The translations under genes and the position numbers were made by a program. Of a stretch of DNA of 64,000 nt, positions 43,956 through 53,576 are shown piece by piece. Under the pieces are notes generated by a model. That model saw nothing but the letters and a program-made list of their open reading frames with translations, did no database searches and was not told where the DNA came from. Source of the DNA: Microbacterium testaceum (GTDB taxonomy: Bacteria; Actinomycetota; Actinomycetes; Actinomycetales; Microbacteriaceae); NCBI RefSeq assembly GCF_029761935.1, contig NZ_CP121699.1:1612001-1676000 (forward strand). The letters run 5' to 3'. Numbering within the stretch: position 1 is the first letter of the stretch; the number at the start of each line of letters is the position of its first letter.

Positions 43956-46900
43956 TCAGGACGAGGGCTTCGGGGCGGAGGCGCTGGGCTTGCATTCGCC
44001 GCCGAAGTCGGTGGACGCGGAATCGAGGTTCCAGCCTTGAGCGGACCAATCGACGGAGACGCGGATTTTGTCGACGCTCGCGGCCTCGGCGGGGACGTCC
44101 GTTGCGGCCGCACCCTCGGCACGCGGGAGCTGATTGCCGTTCTTGTCGAAGTAGCGGGCGTTGTCGTAGTTGAAGGTGACCTTGGCTTTGTCATTGCTCG
44201 AGGAGCCGTTCGCGGAGAGGGTCTTGCCGCCCTCGCAGCTCGCCACCTTCCATGACGCCTGGACCTGGTAGGGGGCGCTCCCACTCGCAGGTGTCACGGC
44301 GCCGTACTGCGACTGGGTACCCCACACCTGATGCTGGAAGTACACCTGGATCTCCGGGTCGCGGTCGAAGATCGAGTTACCCGGACCCCAGTTGACGAAT
44401 CTCTTGTCGTTGAAGCGCGGCGGCGGATCGCCGTCGTTGATGCGGTCGATGTACCACCGTGCTTCATTGCCCTTGATCGTCTCTTTCGCTCCGACCCGGA
44501 AGGTGTACCCCTTCGGCGCCGCCTTGCTCTGCTCGGCGTTCACCTGCTGGTCCAGGCTCACCGAGCCGTACGACCGGCCGTTGAACCACGACTCCGCGCA
44601 CATCGTGAACGTGTACGTCTCGCCGTCGCCGAGAGCCGTGAACTTCTGCGAGTCGCCGCCGCTGCGGGGAATGCAGGGCAGACCCTTCTGCACGATGTTG
44701 AACCGCACCTCGGAATCCGTGCCGTTCTGCTGCGCGGTCGCGCGGGCGTCGACGGTCGAGGTGCCGTTCCCGTTCGAGGTCGAGGTCAGCGTGAGGGTCG
44801 GATTGGTCGGTGCTCCGACGCCGTGCGCCGTGCCGACGTACTGGTTGCCCGCCGAGGCGCCACCGAGACCCGGCGGCACGGTGAAGCGCGAGATCGGGGT
44901 GACGGTGACCTGCGTCGACGAGTTGGAACCCACGCGGAAGCGGGCGACCTGCACGACCTCCTGGTTGCGGCCGACGCTCACCTGGATCTTGTCGCCCGCG
45001 GCGCTCGCGATCTCGAGGGTCCCCGTCTCGGCGCTGTCGACGCCCTTGATGACGAGGTCGGCGAGGTTTCCCTCTCCCCCGGTCTGCGTCGGCGTGAAGT
45101 CCATGCCCTGCGGTGCGTTCGGCGGGCGGTACGCCCACCCGGTCGTGCGCACGGCCGTCTTGGACTCGCCGACGCTGTTCACCGCGGTCACGACGTACTC
45201 GCGCTGTTCGCCGTTGGGAGCAGCGATCGGCGGACAGGTGCCGTCCGCGCCGCACTGGCCGACGACCGCGCCGTTGGACCGCACGGTGAAGCCCGAGATC
45301 GCGGGGTAGGCGCGTCGCGCCTCGCCCGGGTCCACGCGGAGGGTGAGCGAGCCGTCGGCGTAAGCGGTCTGTCGCACGCTCCCCGGCGGGCGCGGGAACC
45401 CGAGCAGGTCGAGCACCACGCGGGCGTCGCGCGTCGACGCCGTCGTGCGCCCCTGCGCGTCGCGGAGCGTGACGCTCGCGCTGCAGGTGGCGCCGGGGGC
45501 GTCATCGCTCCACGAGGCGACGATGCCCGAGGCCGAGGCGACGCCGAAGCTCACGCCGGCGCAGGCAGCCGTCGGGCGCACGTCGACGACCTCGAGGGGC
45601 GTGCGCGGCAGCGGGTTGACCTCGCCGCTCGTGCCGACGACACCGATCGTGCAGCTCGAGCCCGAGGCCTGCGAGCACTGCTGCGACGTGGTGCCTCCTT
45701 GCGGAAGGGTCGAGGGAGCAGCACCCACGCGCAGCACCAAGCGGGCCGGGGCGACCGCGTTGTGGCTCGTCACCGAGATGATCGCGGCGTTCTCGGTGCC
45801 GGGAACGGAGCGGTCGTTGCCGGTGACGGTCACGATCGACCCGTCGAGCGACACGCCGAAGGCGGATCCGCCGTAGTCCAGCGCGTAGCGGATGCCGTCC
45901 CAGTCCTCGCGACCCAGCTGCCAGCTCGTCATGTTGCGCAGATCGAAGGTGGCCGTCTCGCCGGGCCCGACCGTCAGGGCTCCCGGCTTGAGCTCGGGCT
46001 GAGGGTCGCGCGCGACGACGCCGATGGGCACCGACACCACCGTCCACTCCTCGGTGCCCGCGATGCGCACCGGCACCTGGCAGGCATCGGTGTACGGGGA
46101 GCCGGCGCCGGCGTCGTAGCGGACGACCGTCCCCGTAACGGAGCACCGTCCTTCGGCGCGCACCCCGGTCGCCGAGACATCGGTGCCGACCTCGAGCGTC
46201 GCCCGGCGCGGGAGCGCGACGAGCCCTGCCATGTCGAACTCGACCGAGGCGAGCTCGTCGACGCGCTGAGCGGCGCCCGGGCGCAGGGAGAGACTGAGGT
46301 CGTCGTCACCGGGGATGCGCAGGAACGCATAGGTGGTCACGTCGGAGTCGCCGACGCGGCCGGTGATGGCGAACGGGATCACGCGTCGCGTCGCGGGCAG
46401 GGTGCCCGAGATCTGGCGACCGTTCAACGTGACGTCTGCGGGCGTGCCCCACAGCGAGACGTCGAGGTCGCTGACGTCACCGCCGGACCACGTTGCTTTG
46501 CCCGCGAGCACATCGACGCCGGAGGTGAAATCGTCGCGGTTCTCGACCGTCAGCACGGTGTCGGTGACGACGGGATAGTCCGGCACGTTCTCTCTGACGA
46601 CCTTGACCACGATGAGACCGCGGCCGGTGTTTCCCGAGTCGGAGGCGACGTCGTAGAGGAACGACATCGTTCCCGGCTGTTCGCCCGCCTCGATGACGAC
46701 GCCGGTGTCGGAAACCGCGTCGATGTATCCCTTCAGGCGGGCGTACTCAGGGTTGTCGCTCTCGTCGACGAGCTTCTCGGGCAGGTCGGGACGGACGCCG
46801 GTGAGCGTGAGCCGCCCCTGCGTGGGGTCGATGTCGTTCGCCAACGGGCTCACGCGGATCGTACGGTCAGCGCCGGCCTGCACCTGCACGTAGTCGGTGA

Positions 46901-49900
46901 AGGTGATGGGGCTGGGGTTGGCCTGCGCGTCGAGCACGCCGATGCGGACGGTCCCCTCGCCCGTCGCTCCCGAGGAGTCCGAGACGCGGTACCGGAAGGA
47001 CACCTGACCACGGTCACCGGGGACGGAGGAGTACAGGATGCTGGACCCGTCCGGCGAGATCGAGGCGGTGCCGCGGTTGGGCTGCGCGACGATCCGGTCG
47101 AGCGTGACGGCGTCACCGTCGGGGTCGACACCGAAACCCTTGAAGTCGATCGAGGCGGTGCCGCCGCTGAGGACGCGGCCCTCGAGGGTGTCGGGCAGGG
47201 GGGCGCGGTTCGCCTCTCCGCCCAGGACCGTGACGTGCACGGTCGCTTCGTCCCAGAGAGCCGGAGTACCGGTCGTGTAGACGCGGTACGTCACCTCGTA
47301 CGAACCCGGCGTCGTCGGGGCGAGATAGCGCAGCACTCCCCCGGAGGTGAAGGCGAGGGCATCGCTGGCCGGTTGGGTCTGCACGCTCGAGGGGTCGAGC
47401 GTCGGGCGTCCGCCCGCCGGCGAGATGTCGTTGTCGAGGACGGGGATGTCGATCTGCGCGCCCACGCGCACCGTGACGTTGTCGTCGACCGCGATCGGAG
47501 CGATCTCGGGGGCCGGCGGGAGCAAATAGACCGTCGCCTCACCCGTCACCCGCGAGCCCTCGTCGTCCGTTCCGTCGCTGACGGTGTACGCGACGGTGCC
47601 GAGCAGCCCCGCCGAGCCGTCGGCGGTGCTGCCCGAGACGCGTAGGTCGTTCTGGCCCACGGTGTCGACGGTGAGCGAGGCGCCCTCCTGGGCCGTCCCG
47701 GCCACGTCGCTGAGCAGGAGCACGCGACCGGTGGGATTCGACACCGCGCTGAAGACGTCGAGCGTGGCGTCCTCCTGAGGTCGGACGAACGCGACGACCG
47801 GGGAGGTCGCCAGCTGCGCCGGCGCGTCAGCGGGGAGCAGGGTGATGCGCGCGGTCCCCGTCGCGTCGCGACCCCCGCCGTTGACGGTGAAGTCGACGCG
47901 GTAGACGCCGGGCTGGTTCGCCGAGAAGTCGAACGTGGTGCTGCCGCCGACCACCGTCGCGGTGGCGGTGGCGTCGTCGAGGACCCGGACCGAGGTGAGG
48001 CTGACATTGCCGGCGGTCCCGGTCACGTGGGGGCCCACATCGACCGCGACCGACGACCCGACCGTGTCGATCTTCGCGAAGGACTGGACGGCCAACGTGG
48101 GATCGGGAGCCACGCGGATGACGAGGGGCTTGGTCGTCACGGCCCCCTCGGTGTCGGCCACGGTGACGTCGAGCTGGATGTTCTGCTCTCCGCCCGAGCC
48201 GTCGTCGGCGTGCTGGTAGACCACATCTCCCGCGGGGGTCGCGGCGACCGTGCCCACGCCGCCGGGGTTGTCAACCGAGAGCAGCAGCAGCGGGTCGCCG
48301 TCGGGGTCCACCCAGCCGGGCAGGACGGGGACCGTGATGGTGCCGCCGCGAGCGACCTCGGGGGTCGGCCACGGCTGCAGGCACTTGTCGACGCCACACC
48401 ACACGGGTGCCGCGTTCGACGAGGGCGCCGAGACCGAGAGGGTCACCGAGGCGGGGGCGGAGTTCAAGCCATCGGCGGCGGTACCGTCGGTGACCGCGTA
48501 CGAGAAGGTGGCGCTACCGGTCGCGCCCGGTGCGACGCGCACGGCGAGACGCTGACCGGCGTCGGTCACCGTGAGGGTTCCGAAGCCCGGATCGAGTCCC
48601 GTGACGCTCTCGGCGATGATGCTGAGGACGTCCTCGTTGGGGTCGTGGTCGTTCAAGAGCACGGGGAGCGTCGTGAGACGACCGGGCCGCACGCCGAACG
48701 AATCGGGTTCGGCGATCGGCGGCTTCGGGTCGAGGACGACGCTCAGCTTCTCGTCGCTCTGCACGGCGGTCTGCTCGGTGCGGTCGTCGAGCGACCAGTT
48801 CTGGCTGGACGCGACGAGGGCCCCGTCGGGCACGGTCCAGACCCACCCCGTGCGCGTCTCGTTCAGGATCACGGCGTGGTCGGTCGCGACGAAGACCGGC
48901 CGCCGCTGGTCGGGCATGGTCGCTCCGCCGTAGTCGAGGTCGGTCTCGCCCTGGTCGGAGCGCCACAGCGTGCCGCGTGCATCCCCCGGCAGGAGCCAGG
49001 CGGCGTACGCGACGCCCTGGTGCGACAAGGGGCGGGCCGGCTGACCGAGGACGTTGCCGCCGCCGCCGACCTCGCGCCGGGGCTCGGAACCGTCTGCCGG
49101 GATGCTCCATAGCGACTGGTCGTCGGCCACGTACACCGCGCGTGCGTCGGCGTCGGCATCGGCGACCACGAGCTGATCGCCCGCGTCGATGGTGACGGGG
49201 TCCGCGCCGCGCACCCACACTCGCCCGGCGTCCGCGTCGACGAGGACCCAGGTGTCCCCGGCCGCCGACAGGACAGGAGCCGCGACCTCGGCCTCGAGCG
49301 CGTCGCGGCCGCGCAGCTCGTCGGCATCGATGTCGTACCGGATGACCGAGCCGTCGGCGGAAGAGTAGGCGAAGAGCATGCCGCGGGCGTCGAGGGCGAT
49401 GGCATCCGCGGTGTAGGACGGCGCGTTCTCGTCCTGCGAGGTGTCGAAGGGGTCGAGCTCGGTGGGCTTCTGCCCCGCCTGACTCAGGCGGCTCGCGAAG
49501 AGCGTGCCGGTGTCGGTGCGATACACCGCGTAGTCGCCCGCCGTGACCACCGATGTCGTACCGGGCGGGGTGTCGGGGGCGGCCTCGAGCTGATCGTCGG
49601 ACAGGTCGACGGGCTGGGCCTCGTTGATCCGGGTGAGCTTGCTGAAGCTGTCGGTGAAGAGGTAGGCACCGTCACCGCTCTGCACCACCTGGCTGGGGTT
49701 GCCCGCCGTGCGCACGGTGTCGAGTTCGCCGACGGTGGTGTTCACGCGGGCGTAGCGCTGGCCGTCACCGGTCTGCAGCGCCCACACCGACGTGTCGACC
49801 TCGGGGGTCTGCTGGGCGTCCAGACCGGGCCACACGATGCTCGCCGTGATGACGAGGGCGGCGGCGGCGAGGGTCGAGGCCAACCCCGCGATCGTCGAGC

Positions 49901-49907
49901 GCTTCAT
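43956..49907 (-). CDS. giant exported Ig-like / fibronectin III protein
   Basis: This 1983-residue protein has one N-terminal membrane or signal segment (about 5-28). Residues 35-370 look like a beta-propeller (repeated D-D-Y-W/F loops with TDTGT, RGMLFAYSS). From about 395 to 1350 runs a series of cadherin/VCBS-like Ig domains with VLLNDHDPNEDVLS, WVDPDGDPLLLL, VLDNDISPAGG, GVDPDGDAVTL and PLANDIDPTQG. From about 1500 to 1790 Fn3-like domains follow, then a Cys-containing C-terminal domain. It should lie outside the membrane as a long stalk or adhesin. ATG 49907 overlaps the kinase stop (ATGA). A longer frame beyond it is antisense to the kinase. Confidence 0.85.
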   Translation of the reverse strand: MKRSTIAGLASTLAAAALVITASIVWPGLDAQQTPEVDTSVWALQTGDGQRYARVNTTVGELDTVRTAGNPSQVVQSGDGAYLFTDSFSKLTRINEAQPVDLSDDQLEAAPDTPPGTTSVVTAGDYAVYRTDTGTLFASRLSQAGQKPTELDPFDTSQDENAPSYTADAIALDARGMLFAYSSADGSVIRYDIDADELRGRDALEAEVAAPVLSAAGDTWVLVDADAGRVWVRGADPVTIDAGDQLVVADADADARAVYVADDQSLWSIPADGSEPRREVGGGGNVLGQPARPLSHQGVAYAAWLLPGDARGTLWRSDQGETDLDYGGATMPDQRRPVFVATDHAVILNETRTGWVWTVPDGALVASSQNWSLDDRTEQTAVQSDEKLSVVLDPKPPIAEPDSFGVRPGRLTTLPVLLNDHDPNEDVLSIIAESVTGLDPGFGTLTVTDAGQRLAVRVAPGATGSATFSYAVTDGTAADGLNSAPASVTLSVSAPSSNAAPVWCGVDKCLQPWPTPEVARGGTITVPVLPGWVDPDGDPLLLLSVDNPGGVGTVAATPAGDVVYQHADDGSGGEQNIQLDVTVADTEGAVTTKPLVIRVAPDPTLAVQSFAKIDTVGSSVAVDVGPHVTGTAGNVSLTSVRVLDDATATATVVGGSTTFDFSANQPGVYRVDFTVNGGGRDATGTARITLLPADAPAQLATSPVVAFVRPQEDATLDVFSAVSNPTGRVLLLSDVAGTAQEGASLTVDTVGQNDLRVSGSTADGSAGLLGTVAYTVSDGTDDEGSRVTGEATVYLLPPAPEIAPIAVDDNVTVRVGAQIDIPVLDNDISPAGGRPTLDPSSVQTQPASDALAFTSGGVLRYLAPTTPGSYEVTYRVYTTGTPALWDEATVHVTVLGGEANRAPLPDTLEGRVLSGGTASIDFKGFGVDPDGDAVTLDRIVAQPNRGTASISPDGSSILYSSVPGDRGQVSFRYRVSDSSGATGEGTVRIGVLDAQANPSPITFTDYVQVQAGADRTIRVSPLANDIDPTQGRLTLTGVRPDLPEKLVDESDNPEYARLKGYIDAVSDTGVVIEAGEQPGTMSFLYDVASDSGNTGRGLIVVKVVRENVPDYPVVTDTVLTVENRDDFTSGVDVLAGKATWSGGDVSDLDVSLWGTPADVTLNGRQISGTLPATRRVIPFAITGRVGDSDVTTYAFLRIPGDDDLSLSLRPGAAQRVDELASVEFDMAGLVALPRRATLEVGTDVSATGVRAEGRCSVTGTVVRYDAGAGSPYTDACQVPVRIAGTEEWTVVSVPIGVVARDPQPELKPGALTVGPGETATFDLRNMTSWQLGREDWDGIRYALDYGGSAFGVSLDGSIVTVTGNDRSVPGTENAAIISVTSHNAVAPARLVLRVGAAPSTLPQGGTTSQQCSQASGSSCTIGVVGTSGEVNPLPRTPLEVVDVRPTAACAGVSFGVASASGIVASWSDDAPGATCSASVTLRDAQGRTTASTRDARVVLDLLGFPRPPGSVRQTAYADGSLTLRVDPGEARRAYPAISGFTVRSNGAVVGQCGADGTCPPIAAPNGEQREYVVTAVNSVGESKTAVRTTGWAYRPPNAPQGMDFTPTQTGGEGNLADLVIKGVDSAETGTLEIASAAGDKIQVSVGRNQEVVQVARFRVGSNSSTQVTVTPISRFTVPPGLGGASAGNQYVGTAHGVGAPTNPTLTLTSTSNGNGTSTVDARATAQQNGTDSEVRFNIVQKGLPCIPRSGGDSQKFTALGDGETYTFTMCAESWFNGRSYGSVSLDQQVNAEQSKAAPKGYTFRVGAKETIKGNEARWYIDRINDGDPPPRFNDKRFVNWGPGNSIFDRDPEIQVYFQHQVWGTQSQYGAVTPASGSAPYQVQASWKVASCEGGKTLSANGSSSNDKAKVTFNYDNARYFDKNGNQLPRAEGAAATDVPAEAASVDKIRVSVDWSAQGWNLDSASTDFGGECKPSASAPKPSS

Positions 49908-51040
49908 CGGAGGACTCCCGTGGCGAACAAAGCGGCGACGACGACGGCCCCCGCGGTCACGAGCGTCGCCGAGGCGAGAATCCACGGCAGCGCCTTGGAG
50001 CCGGTCGAGGCCGGCGCGGCGATGTCGGTGTCTTCGTCGCGGACGTAGCCCGCCATGCCGGAGGTACCGCGGAGCTTGCGCCCGCCCTCGCGCTCGATGC
50101 GCGACCGCGCCGGGCCCCGCAACGTCCCGTCGGCGAAATCGACCGCCCGCGCGGCGGGCGCCCACTCGGCGGCGGGGACCTCGAGCGGTGTCGAGGGCAG
50201 GCCGGTCTCGACCTGGACGGCCTGGATCGCCTCGCCGAACTCACGCGCGCTGGCATACCGGTCGGCGGGGTTGCGGGACATCGACTTCGCGAGCACCGCC
50301 TGCAGCGAGGCGGGGACGTCGCTGCGGGTGATGTCGGTATAGGTCGCGCGGGCGATGCGGCGTCGTAACTGCTCGCGGGAATTCTGCCCCTTCTCGCGTC
50401 GTTCGAACGGGCTCTGCCCCGCCAGCAGCGAGTAGATCGTGGCGCCGAGGCTCCACACCTCGCTCGACACGGTTCCGGCCGTCTGCTCGGCGACGACCTC
50501 GGGAGCGCTCCACGGCACCGACATGGCCAGCATCTCGTCCGCCCCCTGGCGCACGAGGGACGAGGAGATACCGAAGTCGGCGAGGACGGGGGCTCCGAAC
50601 GTCGTCACGAGGATGTTGCTCGGCTTCACGTCGCGGTGGATGAGTCCCGCGTGGTGCGCCGATTCGAGGGCCCCCGACATGCGGACGCCGATCGAGAGGA
50701 CCTCGGGCACGGGTATGCGCTCGACGCGGTAACGCTGAGCGAGCGAGCCCGGGCAGAACTCCATGACGATGTACGGCCGGCCGTCGGCCGAGATCCCCGC
50801 CTGGTAGACGGTGACGATCGAGGGGTGGGCCGAGAGATGGGCGAGGACGTCGGCCTCGGCATTGAACATGCGCAGCAGATCGGCGTCGCGCACATCGCTC
50901 GGAAGCACCTTGACCGCGACGTCGCGGCGCGGCATGTCCTGTCCGTACAGGAAGACGTCGGCGAATCCTCCGGACCCCAGCGGTCGGATGTACGCGAGCC
51001 CGGGCAAGATGGGCGGTGAAGACGGCAGGCGCTGCGGCAT
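49904..51040 (-). CDS. membrane Ser/Thr protein kinase (PknB-like)
   Basis: This 378-residue protein is a Hanks-type kinase with GSGGFADVF (P-loop), Lys44 in AVKVL, LIHRDVKPSN (Asp137), DFG (Asp155) and APEVV. All catalytic residues are intact. A linker and one membrane segment near the C-terminus (about 352-374) follow. The extracellular part is only a few residues, so it has no PASTA sensor. It starts the operon, with GGAGGGGG 4-5 nt before ATG 51040. Likely targets are the FHA protein and the T-V-x-S-R-R repeat protein at the end of the operon. A matching PP2C phosphatase is not in this window. Confidence 0.93.
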   Translation of the reverse strand: MPQRLPSSPPILPGLAYIRPLGSGGFADVFLYGQDMPRRDVAVKVLPSDVRDADLLRMFNAEADVLAHLSAHPSIVTVYQAGISADGRPYIVMEFCPGSLAQRYRVERIPVPEVLSIGVRMSGALESAHHAGLIHRDVKPSNILVTTFGAPVLADFGISSSLVRQGADEMLAMSVPWSAPEVVAEQTAGTVSSEVWSLGATIYSLLAGQSPFERREKGQNSREQLRRRIARATYTDITRSDVPASLQAVLAKSMSRNPADRYASAREFGEAIQAVQVETGLPSTPLEVPAAEWAPAARAVDFADGTLRGPARSRIEREGGRKLRGTSGMAGYVRDEDTDIAAPASTGSKALPWILASATLVTAGAVVVAALFATGVLR

Positions 51041-51094
51041 CGAGCCCCCTCCCCCTGAGACGCGTCCGCGACTCGATAAGCGGACAACCCGTTG

Positions 51095-51100
51095 ATGCTA
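51095..51100 (-). promoter_or_regulatory. possible -10 box of the kinase operon
   Basis: TAGCAT on the minus strand fits TANNNT and gives a leader of about 48 nt before the kinase ATG. The -35 is weak. Confidence 0.3.
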
Positions 51101-51141
51101 ACAAAAGCGCGGCCTCCCGCCGTGCCCTTGTGAACAGAGCT

Positions 51142-51804
51142 TCAGGATGCCGGAGGCTCCACGTCGCGCGGGTCGAACGGCGCATCGAGCGAGCGGGTGA
51201 GGTCGTCCAGCAGCGCGGCGATCTGCGGCTCGACGAATTCCGCCACCGCCGCCTGGATCCGGAGGCGGTGATGGAGGAGGATCGTGCACACTTCGCGCCC
51301 GATCATGTTGGCGTAATCGTCGGCGAGGCCCACCTCTTGTCGCAGCGCCGCCTTCGCGGCATCCGACAGCGGGGGAAGAGCGGGGATGGCCGCATCCTCT
51401 TCGGCCGCGAGGCCCGACAGGGTGAAGAGGAAGGGCGATCCGGGCTCGGGGTCGGGGTCGAGCGGCATCCCGTCGAACTCGGGTTCGAGTCCCTCTGCCG
51501 GACGGTAGGAACGTCGTCGGTTGCGTTCGGCCTGCTGGTCGAGCTCGGCCTGCAGCATCGGGAGGTTGCGGGACGTGTACTCGGCGACCGCATGATCGAC
51601 GATCGCCTTCACCCGCGTCGACAGGCCATGCTGCACCCCATGCGGGACATCGGACCCGAGGCCCGCGGCCGACAGGACCGGCGAGCCGAAGCACCGACGG
51701 CACGGAGCGACACGTCCGCGGTGGTTCGCGGGCTCCCACCGGGGCAGCCAACGGAGCCAGGCGTCCACCGCCTGACCGACCTGGCTCTCGAGCGACCGCT
51801 CCAC
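51142..51804 (-). CDS. conserved hypothetical protein
   Basis: I do not recognise this 220-residue protein, although it looks like a family common in Microbacteriaceae. It has a helical N-terminus with RWEPANHRGRVAPCRRCFGS (one CxxC only), KAIVDHAVAEYTSRNLPML, then an acidic linker and helices at the C-terminus. It has no signal peptide or membrane segment. The start is GTG 51804. TAGCGT ends exactly 6 nt upstream, which suggests a leaderless mRNA. The two genes upstream, at 51873-53457, run in the same direction and the kinase operon lies downstream. Confidence 0.7.
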   Translation of the reverse strand: MERSLESQVGQAVDAWLRWLPRWEPANHRGRVAPCRRCFGSPVLSAAGLGSDVPHGVQHGLSTRVKAIVDHAVAEYTSRNLPMLQAELDQQAERNRRRSYRPAEGLEPEFDGMPLDPDPEPGSPFLFTLSGLAAEEDAAIPALPPLSDAAKAALRQEVGLADDYANMIGREVCTILLHHRLRIQAAVAEFVEPQIAALLDDLTRSLDAPFDPRDVEPPAS

Positions 51805-51810
51805 GCCCCT

Positions 51811-51816
51811 ACGCTA
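51811..51816 (-). promoter_or_regulatory. -10 box of the 51142-51804 gene (leaderless)
   Basis: TAGCGT on the minus strand ends 6 nt before GTG 51804. The -35 is weak. Confidence 0.4.
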
Positions 51817-51872
51817 GCCCGACACGCCCGGGAACACGCGGATGCGGGCGGACCCGCGCGTCACGGGTCGCA

Positions 51873-52355
51873 TCACGGGCCCTCGTCCTCGTCTTCCCAG
51901 CGCCAGCGCGGGCCTGTCGTGCGAGCCCGCACGAGCAGGATGCCGAAGAGTCCCGCGAGCACAGCCGCGCCGGCCACCACCGGACCGGGGAATCCCAGGG
52001 CGACGCTTTGCGCCGCGGCGACGCCGCGAACCGGATCGGCCCCGCTGACGAGAGCGCCGAGCACGACCCCGAGCACTTCACCCAGATAGGCCGCGATGGC
52101 GCACGGGACGGCGGTCAACCAGCCGGGCGGATCGGTCCGAAGGCCCCACCACAGCGTCGCCGCGAATCCCGCGAGGGCCAGCACCTGACCGATGACGCCG
52201 GGGATCGCGCCGAGACCGCGGACGGGGATGACATCGGCATCGACGACGAGGCTCGTCACCCCGAGGCCGCCGATCGAGAGGGCGATGAAGACGACGGACG
52301 CGAAGACGACAGCGACCGGCGGGGAAACCCCCGCCGGTCGCTGTTCGTTGGTCAT
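51873..52355 (-). CDS. hypothetical membrane protein, four segments
   Basis: This 160-residue protein is mostly hydrophobic, with four clear membrane segments between about 12 and 145 (VAVVFASVVFIALSIGGLGV, IGQVLALAGFAATLWWGL, PCAIAAYLGEVLGVVLGALV, GPVVAGAAVLAGLFGILLV) and an acidic C-terminus. I do not recognise a family. It lies 10 nt past the next gene upstream (52366-53457), so the two form an operon. Confidence 0.7.
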   Translation of the reverse strand: MTNEQRPAGVSPPVAVVFASVVFIALSIGGLGVTSLVVDADVIPVRGLGAIPGVIGQVLALAGFAATLWWGLRTDPPGWLTAVPCAIAAYLGEVLGVVLGALVSGADPVRGVAAAQSVALGFPGPVVAGAAVLAGLFGILLVRARTTGPRWRWEDEDEGP

Positions 52356-52365
52356 CGACTCCGGC

Positions 52366-53457
52366 TCAGCGCTGCGAGAGCTGCGGACCGGCCTCGAGGG
52401 TGCGCTCGTACTCGCGCTGGGCTTCGGCGTTGATCTCGGTCACGCGGCGACCGCGTGCCGACACCCACGAGCCGAACCAGATGGTGAGTTCGCGGCCGAG
52501 GACGAAGGCGACGATCGCGAGCGGGGCGAGGACGTTGTTCTGGAGCAGTTCGACCGACTGGCGGGGGGAGATCTCCCAGAACGGCGCGGCGAAGAGGGCG
52601 CCGAGCAGGTGCCCGGCCCAGGCCACGACACCGACGACGAGACCCCAGACCACCCAGTGACCCCAGCGCCCACGGTTGATCAGGGCGCCGAGGAACCAGA
52701 ACCCCAAGTAGAACGCCACGGTGGGCACCCACAGGTCCCACGTGGCCAGCGCCGAGAGGGCCGCCTGACCGAGGTCGGCGGTGGCGGTGCGGCCGGTCAA
52801 CAGCCCCAGGCCGAGAGTCGCGGCGAGATACAGCACCGCGAAGACCAGAGCGGCGAGAAGGCCGATGGCACCGGCCGCACCCCGGTTGTTGCGGGGACGA
52901 GGGGCTTCGGGCGCCTGCACGAAGATCGGCTGCGCCCCGCCCACCGTGCGGGTGGGCTCTTCGGCGACGGGAGCGGCGGCGGCCGCGGCGGCGGCACCGG
53001 CGGCGGGGTACGCCGTCGTGCTCGCGTCGTCGTAGCGCGACGACGCGGTCGTGTCGTCGTGACGGACGTCGTCGCGGCGGACGTCGTCGCGCGCCGGCTC
53101 CGCGGAGGCGGCGTACGCGGCCCAGCGGGCGTCTTCGTCCTCGAGGTCGACCGACCCGGAGGACGCCGTGGACCCCTGCGGGGCGACCGGCGACGCGTCG
53201 TGCACGACGGGAGCCGCGTGCTCGCTGCGGGCCGTCGTCGGAGCGGAGGTGGCGTGCTCGCGCGCCTCACGCTCGTCCCACGCGGCTTCGGCCGCCGCGG
53301 GGTCGACCGCGTCGCGGCGGGCGGCCTCGGCATCGGCGAGACCCTCGTGGGCTCGGCCGACGACATCCTGCGCTTCGTCCTTCGGCTCGACGACGGGGTC
53401 GCCGTACGAAGCCTTCGGTTCAGCGACGGGGTCACTGCCCGACGTGTTGTCGCTCAT
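52366..53457 (-). CDS. hypothetical membrane protein with long disordered acidic N-terminus
   Basis: This 363-residue protein has about 190 Ala/Asp/Glu/Arg-rich residues with small repeats (VRRDDVRHDD, then a run of Ala) and then four membrane segments (about 200-330) with the end ELTIWFGSWVSARGRRVTEI. I do not recognise a family. GAGGAG lies 5 nt before ATG 53457, and TAGCCT at 53488-53493 (minus) is a possible -10. Low-complexity charged tails like this often bind partner proteins. No function can be named. Confidence 0.65.
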   Translation of the reverse strand: MSDNTSGSDPVAEPKASYGDPVVEPKDEAQDVVGRAHEGLADAEAARRDAVDPAAAEAAWDEREAREHATSAPTTARSEHAAPVVHDASPVAPQGSTASSGSVDLEDEDARWAAYAASAEPARDDVRRDDVRHDDTTASSRYDDASTTAYPAAGAAAAAAAAPVAEEPTRTVGGAQPIFVQAPEAPRPRNNRGAAGAIGLLAALVFAVLYLAATLGLGLLTGRTATADLGQAALSALATWDLWVPTVAFYLGFWFLGALINRGRWGHWVVWGLVVGVVAWAGHLLGALFAAPFWEISPRQSVELLQNNVLAPLAIVAFVLGRELTIWFGSWVSARGRRVTEINAEAQREYERTLEAGPQLSQR

Positions 53458-53541
53458 GGGGTCTCCTCACGCGGTGCTTGCGGCGCAAGGCTAACCCGGG
53501 TATCCCGCGGCATCGTGCAGGCGTGCCGTGGGATGTCCTTC

Positions 53542-53570
53542 TCGACCGTATCGGTGGGGCGGCTTAGGGT
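53542..53570 (+). promoter_or_regulatory. promoter of the 53577 lipoprotein gene (leaderless)
   Basis: TCGACC (-35) and TAGGGT (-10) are separated by 17 nt, and the -10 ends 6 nt before ATG 53577. This is the best-formed example of the leaderless layout in the window, with both boxes present. Confidence 0.5.
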
Positions 53571-53576
53571 GTTCCC

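Noticed and set aside
44331..47645. 1104-codon plus-strand open frame
   Set aside because: It is antisense to the giant Ig/Fn3 gene, has no recognisable motif or ribosome binding site, and has shadow-type composition.
49904..51040. PASTA-type sensor kinase
   Set aside because: The chain ends just after the membrane segment, so there is no extracellular PASTA domain.
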